64,000 nt of DNA from Streptomyces griseorubiginosus (lineage in GTDB: Bacteria; Actinomycetota; Actinomycetes; Streptomycetales; Streptomycetaceae), in NCBI RefSeq assembly GCF_001514195.1, contig NZ_KQ948737.1, forward strand, positions 452,012 through 516,011, read 5' to 3'. The first letter of the stretch is position 1, and each line of letters opens with the position of its first letter. The translations under genes and the position numbers were made by a program. Below the pieces are notes generated by a model, which saw only the letters and a list, made by a program, of their open reading frames with translations, did not search any database and had not been told where the DNA came from. Shown here one piece after another: positions 8,901 through 16,501 of the stretch.

Positions 8901-9668
8901 GCCGTAGAAGTCGCCGCGCACGGCCAGCAACACCCGTAGGCGGCTGCCGGGTTGCCGGGAGGTCAGCAGCAGATCGATGAAGCGGGCGCGCTCGGCCGGG
9001 TCGTGGCAGAGCGTGAAGACCTCCTCGAACTGGTCGACGATCACGAACGTGTCCGCTTCGTCGCCGCCTTTGCCGCCGTCGCGGACGGCCACGGGTGTGA
9101 GGAGGGCTGCGTGGCTGCGGGCCGGGTGTTCGCCGGGCGTCAGGATGCGGATCGTGGCCGGGCGGTGGTCCGGCTTCTCGACGTTCCGGAGGACGGGAAT
9201 CAGGCCGGCCCGCAGCAGGGAGGACTTGCCGCTGCCGGAGGGGCCGAAGAGGGCGGCGAACCGCCGACGCCGCAGGAGGTCGACCAGGTCGGCGGTGAGC
9301 TGCTCCCGGCCGAAGAACAGGTCGCTGTCCCCGGTCTCGAACCGGGCCAACCCCCGGTACGGCGCCGGAGTTTCCTCCTCACCGCGGGAGTCGTCGGCGG
9401 CGGCCTCCTCGACCGCCGCCTTCCACCGAGCCTCCCATTCGGCCGGATCCCCGCCGCACGCCCCCGCATAGGCGAGCGCCACCGGCAGGGTCGGCAACTG
9501 CTCCCCGGCCGCCGCCTGCGAGAGCGTGGTCACCGAGTAGCCCGCCTTCCGGGCCAGTGAGCGGTAGGTGATCCCGCCCGTCTGCGCCCTCAGCGCGCGT
9601 AACTCGTACGCGAACCGCTGCACCGGTCCCGCCGCCGGATCCACCGGCATCTCACGACGTCCCGCCAC
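5925..9668 (-). CDS. HTH-STAND NTPase-WD40 protein (two predicted seven-bladed propellers)
   Basis: This 1247-residue multidomain signal protein has an XRE-like helix-turn-helix at about 18-62 (YRSLARKAGYSVTTLSQ). An nSTAND1-type NTPase domain opens at about 104 with PYRGLARFETGD and FFGREQL. The P-loop GPSGSGKSS is at 142-150 and Walker B (VIVDQFEEVF) at about 209-218. A hydrophobic segment, probably membrane-spanning, lies near 525-547 (LVLSTVVAALCLALVAAGL). I count 14 WD40-type units ending in WD/WE/RD-like dipeptides, the number expected for two seven-bladed propellers. STAND ATPases are known as signal-gated switches, some in phage defence. Cell role and ligand here are unknown. GTG 9668 is the start used; ATG 9650 is an alternative. 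Confidence 0.9.
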   Translation of the reverse strand: MAGRREMPVDPAAGPVQRFAYELRALRAQTGGITYRSLARKAGYSVTTLSQAAAGEQLPTLPVALAYAGACGGDPAEWEARWKAAVEEAAADDSRGEEETPAPYRGLARFETGDSDLFFGREQLTADLVDLLRRRRFAALFGPSGSGKSSLLRAGLIPVLRNVEKPDHRPATIRILTPGEHPARSHAALLTPVAVRDGGKGGDEADTFVIVDQFEEVFTLCHDPAERARFIDLLLTSRQPGSRLRVLLAVRGDFYGRCAEHRGLADALRDANLLAGAMSQAELRQAVVKPAATAGLTVERALTARLVEEVADAPGGLPLLSHALLETWRRRRGKTLTMAGYEAAGGLDGAIAKTAEEVYGRFTAQQTAAARRVLLRLVAPGDGTPDTRRPVQRADLPGRGGDGIAPVVEALAAARLLTLDGDTVEMAHEALITAWPRLRGWIEEDRERLRAHRALTEAAHTWQELGREEGALSRGSRLAAAQEYFGGAARAELTDLEQAFLDASRNQEHRGRRRSRLVLSTVVAALCLALVAAGLAVGQWHSAVDAQHVAESRQLAAQSGALLGSDPDLAALLAVRAYRTSPTREATAALYAAAALPLRKRLTSGTRPVDSLALSPDGHTLATHSTDDKVRIWELPAGPLRHTFAGRGVGEVLAFSPDGRTLAVTTNEGGGVALWDPDTGRESISFAVPDGYVRALAFSPDGRRVAFASLSVRIWDLATGRMRQRFPGRRDPQAVVFGPGGRTVAAADFDGRVWVWDTVTGRVRSPHGGRVRSPHGGRTEPVTVRFSPDRRTYAVVLTDGSVQLRETTTGHLRHTFKNAQAVRDEAVFSPDGRTLAVPGSDGTVRIWDTASGAARTPVPAGHRGGGATRLALGADGRTLVTSSIRDADVRVQRLPDDLPRSTLSGPSDAYIAGMAFSPDGRVVATVRQGPAARGSAQLWDARTGEPSAALPLDSDPALRAEKVSIPINRLGAVAFSSSGSALAATTGRDRAIGVRDLATGRLRQTRSLGISDTALFGRDGTRLAVVSRDGTVRIWDLVTGALHTARTGISGPVRSAAFTADGRTLAVVMVRADDEQVTLIDAKTGNAKRTIRPGDGILLSLTFSPDGRTLVTIGNRTVKAWDTRTGQLRNTFTTGTRVGSPSFSPDGRTLAVTDEVGVQLWDLATGQVRTTVPARSPATVAFSPDGRTLAVGTYGSVELWTVDLPDPTHAIRAICAAVDSPLSPAQQSRYLHEQSAQNDCRPAPSQK
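7338..7385 (-). repeat. In-frame 24-bp tandem duplication in the WD40 region
   Basis: GCCGCCGTGGGGGGAGCGGA plus four bases (7338-7361) is followed by an exact second copy (7362-7385). It encodes RVRSPHGG twice in a loop between two WD40 blades. Exact identity suggests a recent slippage event that kept the frame. Confidence 0.95.
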
Positions 9669-9794
9669 CTCTGCACCCCGTTCATTGTTAGGCCGCCAGA
9701 ACGGTACTGCCGAACAATGCCCCAGCCGGTGAAGTCGGTGATCAGCGCGACCCCGAACCGGGGCCCGTCCGATCGAAGAGGACTCTGCCCACGC

Positions 9795-11099
9795 ATGGAA
9801 CCCGCAACTCCCGGCGCCGCTGCACCGAATCCGTCATCGCCCTTTGCCACAAGCGCAGTTGGAGCCCTTTCGGTGACCGGCCCGCCTCGGCTGGGCTGGC
9901 TGGACGCGTTGCGTGGCCTGGCCGCGCTCGTCGTGGTGTTCGACCACTCGTCGTACACCTTCATGCCGGACTTCCGGCAGGACCTGATGCCGCACTTCAA
10001 CACCAGTCGCTACGGCATCCTGGTGTTCTTCCTGGTGAGCGGCTACATCGTCCCCCACTCGCTGGAGCGGCGAGGGTGCGTCCGCAGCTTCTGGGTCGGG
10101 CGGATCTTCCGCGTGTACCCGTTGTGGGCGGCGGTCGTCAGCGCGCTGCTGGCCCTGCACGCCCTCGGCATCGCGGAGCTTCGCGACCTCGGGTCACACA
10201 GCACCGCCACCGTGGTGATCGCTCATCTCACCATGCTTCAGGAGCTGTTGGGCACGCCCAGTGTTCTGCTCGTGCTGTGGACTCTCTCTTACGAGATGTC
10301 CTTCTACCTCCTGGTCGTCGGCCTCTTCACGGTCCGTCTCCAACGGCGGTCCGCAGCCTTCGCCGTCCTCCTGGCCGTGCTCGCCGCCGGCAGCGTGGCG
10401 GCCGGGGTCACGCTGCGTCCCTCCGCCCTCTCCGCCGAATTCGGCACCGGCCCAGTGATCGCGTTCGCCGCGATCGCCATGGGGACAGCTCTCTCCTGTG
10501 CCGGTGCCGAAAACGCCGTGCTCCGGGTCTTCGGGGGCGTGCTGGGCGGAATGCTGGCGCTCGTGCTCGTCGCGTTCAACGGCACGGTCCCGCTGTGGGA
10601 GGGCCTGGTGATTCTCGCCGTGATGTTCCTGGGGACAACCGTCCACCGGGCCGAGGCCGGTCAGTGCAGCCGGGTCTTCGCGGTCGGTACCGCTGTCGTC
10701 GTGAGCGTCTGTGCTGTAGGGAGTGCGTACTGGTGGGGCGACGGCGACCACTTCACGCGGCGCGGCTGGATCACGGCCTTCATGCTGGCCTTGATCACTT
10801 TCGGCGCCGGAATGGCCGTACGCAACCGGTGCCTGCCGCGCGTCCTGACCGGGCTGGGAACCATCAGCTACTCGGTCTACCTTGTCCATCCGGTCCTGCT
10901 GACCGTCATCGACAGTACGGTCGGGCGACGCGGTCACGACACTCCCGTACTGGAGGTGGCCTTCTTCGTCGTCCTGCTGCCGGTGTGTCTGCTGACCCAT
11001 CGCTGGATCGAGGCACCGAGCCAGGAGTGGGGGCGCGGGTTGGCACGCCGTCTGACCCGCCGCACGCCGGTTACGGAAGACGACGTCCGCACGCCGTGA
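9795..11099 (+). CDS. Acyltransferase 3 family membrane protein (OafA/YrhL type)
   Basis: The protein has 434 residues from ATG 9795; an in-frame ATG at 9717 would add 26 non-conserved residues. The family start RLGWLDALRGLAALVVVFDH carries the Arg and His typical of the active region. FFLVSGYIV follows, then about ten membrane helices, and near the C-terminus GTISYSVYLVHPV, a conserved signature of the family. Members transfer acetyl or longer acyl groups to surface sugars, lipids or antibiotics. The substrate here cannot be told. It is transcribed divergently from the STAND gene with 126 bp between the chosen starts. Confidence 0.9.
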   Translation: MEPATPGAAAPNPSSPFATSAVGALSVTGPPRLGWLDALRGLAALVVVFDHSSYTFMPDFRQDLMPHFNTSRYGILVFFLVSGYIVPHSLERRGCVRSFWVGRIFRVYPLWAAVVSALLALHALGIAELRDLGSHSTATVVIAHLTMLQELLGTPSVLLVLWTLSYEMSFYLLVVGLFTVRLQRRSAAFAVLLAVLAAGSVAAGVTLRPSALSAEFGTGPVIAFAAIAMGTALSCAGAENAVLRVFGGVLGGMLALVLVAFNGTVPLWEGLVILAVMFLGTTVHRAEAGQCSRVFAVGTAVVVSVCAVGSAYWWGDGDHFTRRGWITAFMLALITFGAGMAVRNRCLPRVLTGLGTISYSVYLVHPVLLTVIDSTVGRRGHDTPVLEVAFFVVLLPVCLLTHRWIEAPSQEWGRGLARRLTRRTPVTEDDVRTP

Positions 11100-11126
11100 G
11101 GTCGGTCGATCGGCGCACCGGGCCGC

Positions 11127-11189
11127 TCAGTTGCGCGTGGTGGTCGGTGGGCCGGGCCGATCAGTTGCGCGTCGTGGTCGGTGGGCCGG
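11127..11189. repeat. 34-bp-spaced direct repeat duplicating the 3' end of the XRE gene
   Basis: The 29-bp stretch starting TCAGTTGCGCGT at 11127-11155 is repeated at 11161-11189 with one mismatch. The right copy is the last nine codons and stop of the MmyB-like regulator. The left copy therefore encodes a second TGPPTTTRN-stop just downstream, a tandem duplication of the gene's tail. Confidence 0.9.
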
Positions 11190-12027
11190 TGACGGTGGTG
11201 AGGTGGAGCTTGGTCTCGTCCTCGCTGCCGGGCTCGGCGGTCATGATGACGATCTTGAGTTCGGAGTCGCCGTCGGTCAGGACATCGCAGTCGACCATGA
11301 CCGGGCCCACCGACGGGTGGTCGATCGTCTTGCGGTCCTCGCGGTGCGCGGCCACCTCTCCCGTGGCCCACAGCTGGGCGAACCGCTCGTTGCCCGCGTT
11401 CAGTTCACGGATCAGCGCGGCCAGGCGCCTGTCCTGCGGGAACCGGCCGGTGGCGCGGCGCAGGTCGGAGACGACGGCGGCATCGGTGGCGTCGCGGTCC
11501 GCCTCGGCCACCGGCCACTGCGCGAGGTGGGGGTGGTCGGCGTCCACCGGGAACCTGTCGCAGGCGAAGTTGCGCAGCCGGGGCGGCGCGGCCGCCGGGT
11601 CGCCCAGCAGGGCAGCCCACGGACGGTTCCACCACACCAGGTGCCAGTCCGCCGCGAAGACGGCTACGGCGACGTCCGCGAGACGGGTGAGCACCCGTTG
11701 GACGCCGGGCGGGAGATGGTCGGAGATCGTCCCGTCCGCCGGCGCCACGAGCTGGGCCAGTCGGTACAGGTGGTCCCGCTCGGCGGCGGACAGTTGCAGG
11801 GCGCGCGCGAGGGAGGCCACCACCGACGCGGAGGGTGTCGTGGCCCGTCCCTGTTCCAGTCGCACGATGTAGTCGACCGATACGCCGGCGAGGTCGGCCA
11901 GTTCCTCGCGCCGCAGTCCGGTCGCCCGGCGCCCGCGGGCCACCGGCAGTCCGGCGGCCGACGGGGGCAGCCGGTCGCGCCACGTGCGGATCATCGCGCC
12001 CAGTCCGCTTCCGGGTGTCGTCGACAT
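11161..12027 (-). CDS. XRE/MmyB-like transcriptional regulator
   Basis: The protein has 288 residues. ATG 12027 is preferred over ATG 12036 because GGAG and GAGG lie upstream of it. The N-terminal helix-turn-helix reads RREELADLAGVSVDYIVRLEQGR. The C-terminal MmyB-type ligand-binding domain contains VFAADWHLVWWNRPWAALLG and RDRRLAALI-like segments. MmyB relatives in actinobacteria often bind a fatty acid and control a divergent short-chain dehydrogenase. That arrangement is seen here: the SDR starts 114 bp away in the opposite direction with a palindrome between. Confidence 0.92.
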   Translation of the reverse strand: MSTTPGSGLGAMIRTWRDRLPPSAAGLPVARGRRATGLRREELADLAGVSVDYIVRLEQGRATTPSASVVASLARALQLSAAERDHLYRLAQLVAPADGTISDHLPPGVQRVLTRLADVAVAVFAADWHLVWWNRPWAALLGDPAAAPPRLRNFACDRFPVDADHPHLAQWPVAEADRDATDAAVVSDLRRATGRFPQDRRLAALIRELNAGNERFAQLWATGEVAAHREDRKTIDHPSVGPVMVDCDVLTDGDSELKIVIMTAEPGSEDETKLHLTTVTGPPTTTRN

Positions 12028-12041
12028 GATCTCCATCCTCG

Positions 12042-12063
12042 TGCACGCCGGCTCGTGCGTGCA
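12042..12063. promoter_or_regulatory. Candidate operator between the MmyB-like regulator and the SDR
   Basis: Inverted repeat TGCACG (12042-12047) and CGTGCA (12058-12063) with a 10-nt spacer, just in front of the regulator start. Its position in a divergent promoter makes it a candidate binding site for the regulator, both to autoregulate and to control the SDR. Confidence 0.45.
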
Positions 12064-12141
12064 GGGACGAGGGTGGTACTGGTCGTCCTACCGTCGAGGC
12101 GTCCCTGGCCCGGCGCCCTCGTCGGGGCCAGCATCCAAGCC

Positions 12142-12840
12142 ATGACGATCACTTTCATCACCGGAGCCAACAAGGGGCTCGGCCGCGAGACCGCCCGCCG
12201 TCTGATCGAGTGCGGGCACACCGTGCTCGTCGGGGCACGCAACCGGGAGCAGGGCGAGGAGACCGCCGCCGCGCTCGGCGCACGCCACGTCCCCATAGAC
12301 GTGACCGACGACGCGTCCGTGGCCGCCGCGGCCGCGAACGTCGCCGAGCACGAGGGCAGGATCGACGTCCTGATCAACAATGCCGGGGTGCACGGGCCCG
12401 TCGGCGATCTGGGTGGCCTCACCGCGGCCGACGCCTTCGCCGTCCTCGAAGTCAACGTCATCGGCGTCGTCCGCACCACCAGCGCGTTCCTGCCGCTGCT
12501 GCGCCGTTCGGACGACCCCGTGATCGTCAACGTCAGCAGCGGCATGGGCTCCCTCGCCCTCACCCACGACCCCGACCGGCCCGAGTCGCACGTCGTCGCG
12601 CCGCTGTACACCTCCTCGAAGGCCGCGCTGACGATGCTGACCACGCAGTACGCCAAGGGGCTCAAGGGAATCCGCGTCAACGCCGTCGACCCCGGCTACA
12701 CCGCCACCGACCTCAACGGTCACAGCGGCCCGCAAACCGTCACGGAGGGCACGGACGCGATCGTCGCCCTCGCCACTGAGGGGCCCGGCGCGGGCACCGG
12801 GCGCTTCGTCTCCCGCCATGGGGAGATCGCATGGTCCTGA
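12142..12840 (+). CDS. Short-chain dehydrogenase/reductase
   Basis: The protein has 232 residues from ATG 12142. It has the Rossmann motif TGANKGLG, the structural NNAG (LINNAGVHGP), catalytic Ser in NVSSGMGS and Tyr-Lys in YTSSK (about residues 157-161). These mark a classical NAD(P)-dependent SDR. The Lys in TGANKGLG resembles the carbonyl-reductase-like group, often NADPH-linked. The substrate is unknown. It is controlled from the same intergenic region as the MmyB-like regulator, so it is the regulator's most likely target. Confidence 0.92.
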   Translation: MTITFITGANKGLGRETARRLIECGHTVLVGARNREQGEETAAALGARHVPIDVTDDASVAAAAANVAEHEGRIDVLINNAGVHGPVGDLGGLTAADAFAVLEVNVIGVVRTTSAFLPLLRRSDDPVIVNVSSGMGSLALTHDPDRPESHVVAPLYTSSKAALTMLTTQYAKGLKGIRVNAVDPGYTATDLNGHSGPQTVTEGTDAIVALATEGPGAGTGRFVSRHGEIAWS

Positions 12841-13230
12841 AACCGGCTGGGCCTGGGGTGGGCATATCGGACCGGGCGAAACTTTGGCGGTCTGCTGGTC
12901 TGTCTCTCTCACGTTGCCGGGATTCCCCACAACAGCGGGTTTCCGGGGTCGTTGTCGGTCCCCCGGAGATCCGGTCCCACGGTTCTCCGAACTCGTGCGT
13001 GATTCCTTGTCCCGCTAATGATCACGAAGGACGGCGTCGCAACCGGGTGCCGACCTGCCGCGGGGTCAATCGAGGCTGGTTGACTGCAGGGCATGGAAGT
13101 TGTCCGGGGCGGAGGCCGTCGTCGGCAACGTCACGGAGATCACCGGCGCGCTCTGGCCGGCTAGACCGGCGCGAGGCGGCCCTCCCCGATGCTGACCGTC
13201 TCGACTCAACTGATCATTGCCGGACAGCCT
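12841..13230. other. 390-bp interval without a supported gene
   Basis: Only short frames are present. A stretch near 13100-13170 could be a coding remnant but matches nothing I recognise. No strong hairpin or promoter is visible. Confidence 0.4.
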
Positions 13231-13647
13231 TTACGCACAGGCCGGCGGTGTCTTCCCGGTCAGGACGAATTGCATCGTCGGCATCCCCGCTGCGTCGAAA
13301 TCGGCGGTGTTCGCGTCGATCAGAGTCATGTAGCCGGCCAGCCGCTGGCTGTATTGCGAGGGCGGCTCCCCTTTGACCTGCGCGGTGCCGGGGAACACCG
13401 TGTCCAGCACCCACCAACGGCCGCCGAAGCGCAGCCACTTGACGCCGCAATGGGTGTAGATGTCGTACGGATACGGCCTGTGCAGCTTGGGCTTTGGTGG
13501 CCCCTGCTGCCACTTGCCCTCGGCGACCGTACGGGCGGGCAGAGTGGGGCCAGTGCTGTCGGCCCGCTCGCCCGACGATGACGAGCACCCGGAGAGCAAC
13601 AAGCCGGCACACAGGAACAGGGCGGCCGTTTGGCGAGACACCTTCAT
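13231..13647 (-). CDS. Small lipoprotein of unknown function
   Basis: The protein has 138 residues. The start ATG 13647 has GAGG four bases upstream. A classical lipoprotein signal ends in LLLSGC with lipid-modified Cys21, followed by a Ser-rich linker. The mature part contains KWLRFGGRWWVLDTVFPGTA and ends in a region with two further cysteines. I recognise no catalytic motif. It should be anchored on the outer face of the membrane. Confidence 0.85.
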   Translation of the reverse strand: MKVSRQTAALFLCAGLLLSGCSSSSGERADSTGPTLPARTVAEGKWQQGPPKPKLHRPYPYDIYTHCGVKWLRFGGRWWVLDTVFPGTAQVKGEPPSQYSQRLAGYMTLIDANTADFDAAGMPTMQFVLTGKTPPACA

Positions 13648-13704
13648 GTACCTCAGACGCCGTGGGCATGTGTTCCGTTCGGTTCCCGCCGATGCGCGAC
13701 CTCG

Positions 13705-14193
13705 TCAGTCCCGACGGACGAGATCCTTGCCGTAGCAGATGTCGATGTACAGGCCCGTGCAGTACGCCGGGATCTCCTGGTAGCCGTGGCGGACGTACAG
13801 CGAGCGGGCTTCGACCAGGTCGAGCCGAGTGTTGAGGACCATCCGCGCGGCGCCGAGCAGGCGGGCCTCGCTCTCCAGGAGTTCCAGCAGGAGGCTGGCG
13901 CCCTTCTTGCCCCGGAAGGCGGGACGCAGGTAGACGCGGGTGAGTTCGGCGCGCTCGGAGTCCAGCATCAGCAGTCCGCCGCAGGCAGCAGCCTCGCCGT
14001 CGTAGCGACCCACGAGGAACTGGCCCGTGGGCGGTCTGAGCAACTCCACGCCGTCGTTGGCCAGGCCCTGGTCGATCTCCTCGCCGGTCGCGGGCCGTTT
14101 CCAGTATCGGCTGGCGACTTCGTCGTAGTAGTCGCGGCGGAGGCTGGTCGCGTCCACTGTGTCGAACGCTTCGGGGGCGAGCTGCCAGGTCAT
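13705..14193 (-). CDS. GNAT family N-acetyltransferase
   Basis: The protein has 162 residues from ATG 14193; a GTG at 14226 is possible but gives a poor N-terminus. The core of the fold is visible. CGGLLML and AELTRVYLRPAFRGKKGASLL form beta4 and the acetyl-CoA pyrophosphate loop (R-x-x-G-x-G/A variant FRGKKGAS). LYVRHGYQEI is the usual GNAT C-terminal motif. The acceptor is unknown. Confidence 0.88.
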   Translation of the reverse strand: MTWQLAPEAFDTVDATSLRRDYYDEVASRYWKRPATGEEIDQGLANDGVELLRPPTGQFLVGRYDGEAAACGGLLMLDSERAELTRVYLRPAFRGKKGASLLLELLESEARLLGAARMVLNTRLDLVEARSLYVRHGYQEIPAYCTGLYIDICYGKDLVRRD

Positions 14194-14313
14194 GGGAGAT
14201 CTATAGCCGAGGTGCACCAGCCTCACCTATTGATTTTCCGTGACCCTGCCAGCCAGAAGGCTGCCCTACCCGCTCGAGCGGTTCCAAGGCTGGTGCCTCT
14301 ACGCCCGGTGCCT

Positions 14314-14428
14314 CTACTCCCAGTCGTCAAGCTGGACCTGGCCCGGCTCGGAGACGCGCATCAGGAACAGCCTGGTGAAATGCGGCTCCGCGAGCCGCTC
14401 AACCAGCTGGTCGTACGCGAAGTCCCGG
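14314..14428 (-). pseudogene. C-terminal fragment of an unidentified protein
   Basis: A leftward frame ending at TAG 14314-14316 encodes about 38 well-composed residues (RDFAYDQLVERLAEPHF, LFLMRVSEPGQVQLDDWE) and then breaks down upstream. It has no start codon or ribosome binding site. It reads like the tail of a decayed gene. The rest of 14194-14645 has an 11-bp direct repeat (GGTGCCTCTAC at 14293 and 14309) and nothing else I can support. Confidence 0.4.
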
Positions 14429-14645
14429 GGGCCCGGCGCCTACTGCGACGCCGTGGGCGACGTGCTCAACCGCGACGGGACGGCGAAGGGCCAGTGCGTG
14501 GCACGCGACCGGGCGGTCACCACGGCCGCCGCTGCTCATCCGACGATCCACGCGTGTCCTGTGCCCTGCCGAACACCCGGGTCACAATGGCCGTAGTAGA
14601 TCTTGCCGTACGCCCAAAGCCTGCGGCGGACAAGGAGATTGCGTC

Positions 14646-15077
14646 ATGTCGATGATCCGGCTCACGGTCCCGGCGGGTTCCCTCACTCCGGAGGGCCGCA
14701 AGACCGTCCAGCGCGAGCTGGCCGACGCGCTGCTGCGTTGCGAGGGAGCGCCCGACGCGGCCTTCTTCCGGGCCCAGTTGTGGAGTTACCTCGTCGAACT
14801 TCCGGACGGGGCCCAGACCACCGCCGCGGACGACGTCCCGCGTTTCCTCGTCGACGTGACGGTCCCTCAGTTCGTCCTCTCCGAGGAGGGCAGGAGCCGC
14901 CTCGTGGCGGAGGCCACCGGAATCGTGCTGTCCGCAGCCGGGCTGACCGAGGCCGATGCGCCGCGTGTCTGGGTACTGGTGCACGAACAGCCCGACGGCA
15001 CATGGGGTGCGGGAGGCTCAGTCGTCCGGCACGCCGATCTCGTGGCCCTTGCTCAGAAGCAGCACGCGGCCGAGTGA
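14646..15077 (+). CDS. Tautomerase-superfamily protein
   Basis: The protein has 143 residues with AAGGAG 8 nt before ATG 14646. The beta-alpha-beta pattern is repeated twice (IRLTVPAG ... RKTVQRELADALLRC and RFLVDVTVPQF ... LVAEATGIVLSAAG), as in fused 4-oxalocrotonate tautomerase/MIF-like proteins. The family's catalytic amino-terminal proline should be residue 2. Here the start reads MSMIRLTVP, so Pro1 is absent and classical tautomerase chemistry is doubtful. Confidence 0.75.
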   Translation: MSMIRLTVPAGSLTPEGRKTVQRELADALLRCEGAPDAAFFRAQLWSYLVELPDGAQTTAADDVPRFLVDVTVPQFVLSEEGRSRLVAEATGIVLSAAGLTEADAPRVWVLVHEQPDGTWGAGGSVVRHADLVALAQKQHAAE

Positions 15078-15086
15078 CGTGACGCT

Positions 15087-15629
15087 TCAGTTCTTCCGGA
15101 GGTAGAGGTCGCGCAGCAGGGAGATCTCCGCGCCGTGATGGATCAGCTCCCTGTTGACGTGCAGGATCCTGTTCTCCATGGGAAACCGTTCGGGACCCGC
15201 CGTGGGCGGAGCGTCCAGGGCGGCGTCCGAGAGAGCGCGGACCCCGGCGTTCCAGCTGCCGTACATCTCGTCGAGCTGTTTCAGCGCCTCGTCGGCCGTC
15301 CCCGCGTAGGTGAAGGTCCGGGCGTCGACGTCCTGGCCGCCGAAGTACCATCCGACCCGATAGCCCAGGCACGAGACGGTGATGTGCGCGAGCCGCCACG
15401 CAATCGTGGTCACCGGCGCCGGCACCGGGGCGGGGGACTCGGAGTCCATCGTCCACTCCCCCGGACCTGACGGCTTCGCTCCTGCCGACGTGTCACGTGG
15501 GCGGATGCTCCAGCAGTCGCGCACCGGCTCCCAGAAGTACTCCTCGTCGGTGAGACCGTCCAGCCGCGGCCTCAGGTTCTTGTGCCAGTACCAGTCCAAC
15601 TGCTCCGCGAGCCGCTCGCTTCTTGTCAC
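15087..15629 (-). CDS. DinB-superfamily protein
   Basis: The protein has 180 residues from GTG 15629. It starts ERLAEQLDWYWHKNLRPRLDGLTDEEYFWEP, contains WRLAHITVSCLGYR and ends near RELIHHGAEISLLRDLY. These are the helices and His positions of the DinB/YfiT four-helix fold, which can bind a divalent metal (His in LAHI and IHHGAE). Known relatives include mycothiol-dependent enzymes and uncharacterised proteins. It is convergent with the tautomerase-like gene with only 9 bp between stop codons. Confidence 0.88.
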   Translation of the reverse strand: MTRSERLAEQLDWYWHKNLRPRLDGLTDEEYFWEPVRDCWSIRPRDTSAGAKPSGPGEWTMDSESPAPVPAPVTTIAWRLAHITVSCLGYRVGWYFGGQDVDARTFTYAGTADEALKQLDEMYGSWNAGVRALSDAALDAPPTAGPERFPMENRILHVNRELIHHGAEISLLRDLYLRKN

Positions 15630-15891
15630 GTCCGCACACTATCTCCGAGGATGACGTGGCTGCTCGGCCAGTCTGTCCCGCCCGTCCCTCCGCTCGGTTC
15701 CTCAAGGTGGCGCGTGAGGCTGTTCGTCGGCTCCGGCAGGGGCGCCGCGGCTCGGTCGAGGAGCGCCTGTGCCTGGGCAGGACGAGAGACGGGACGGTCG
15801 ATCATCTGACCCCCATGCGCCACGCCGGATCCCTCCGCACCGGCCGCGAGGACGGCCCGTGCCCAGCGGACCTGCTCCTCGGTGGGCGCGA

Positions 15892-16369
15892 GAACCATCG
15901 GCGACCAAGCGGGACCACATCGTCGACGAGCTTCGCCGCCCGATCCTCGCCGGTGAGCCGGCGCGCGGAGAGCGGATGGCGCGGAACGGACTCGCGCGGC
16001 GGTTCGGGGCGAGCATCACTCCCCTTGCGGGGGGCTCTGCGGCTGCTCGATGCCGAGGGCCTGGTCTTGGCCGAACCCCACGGTGGCGTCCGCGTGGCGG
16101 GCGTCGATCTGGAGCGGGTGAAGGGCATTGCGTTATTGAGAAGGGCATTACGTGATTGATGCGCATAATCGCCGAGAGTCACGCCACGCAGCGGGCCACG
16201 CTGAGGGTCTCGCGCCGCGACCGCTCAGGGACACCTCGACATCATCTCGGCACTTGAGGCGGGCGACACCGACGCCGTGGCGGCGGTGACCGAGACGTAC
16301 ATCCACCTGGGGTTCGCCGCGATCGCCGAGCATCTGACGGACAGAATCAGCCTTCGAGGATTGGCATGA
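15892..16369 (+). pseudogene. Broken FadR/GntR-family regulator
   Basis: Three pieces of one GntR regulator lie in order but in different frames. The first is a winged-helix start (SATKRDHIVDELRRPILAG ... GLARRFGAS). The second is the wing and linker (LRLLDAEGLVLAEPHGGVRV, about 16030-16090). The third is the FCD-domain end (HLDIISALEAGDTDAVAAV ... ISLRGLA, stop 16367-16369). Most of the FCD domain is missing. The damage includes a 20-bp imperfect duplication at 16121-16160. The intact form probably controlled the CoA-transferase gene 130 bp downstream. The region 15630-15891 shows no supported gene. Confidence 0.85.
16121..16160 (+). repeat. 20-bp tandem duplication within the GntR pseudogene
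   Basis: AAGGGCATTGCGTTATTGAG (16121-16140) is followed by AAGGGCATTACGTGATTGAT (16141-16160), 17 of 20 identical. It shifts the frame of the regulator. Confidence 0.85.
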
Positions 16370-16428
16370 GCACGCGCCTCTCCTGCTCCCGACCTCCCGC
16401 CCCAGCCTCCCGACAGGCGGAGCGCGAT

Positions 16429-16455
16429 AATGCATCACGTCCTGAATGATGCATT
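16429..16455. promoter_or_regulatory. Perfect 9-bp inverted repeat upstream of the CoA-transferase
   Basis: AATGCATCA (16429-16437) and TGATGCATT (16447-16455), spacer 9 nt, centred 60 bp before the CoA-transferase start. It is a likely operator of the broken GntR regulator or of the TetR regulator downstream. The half-site TGATGCA recurs in the palindrome at 17987-18002. Confidence 0.6.
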
Positions 16456-16501
16456 GCCCACCTATCATGTCCGCTTCCGAGCCCCCTGCGATCGGAGCCC
16501 G

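Noticed and set aside
5925..9668. Reading the STAND-WD40 gene as a proven phage-defence system
   Set aside because: The domains allow this, but no effector nuclease, TIR or protease domain is visible.
16430..16501. Upstream ATG start for the CoA-transferase
   Set aside because: It lies inside a perfect operator-type inverted repeat, and the added residues are not family-like.
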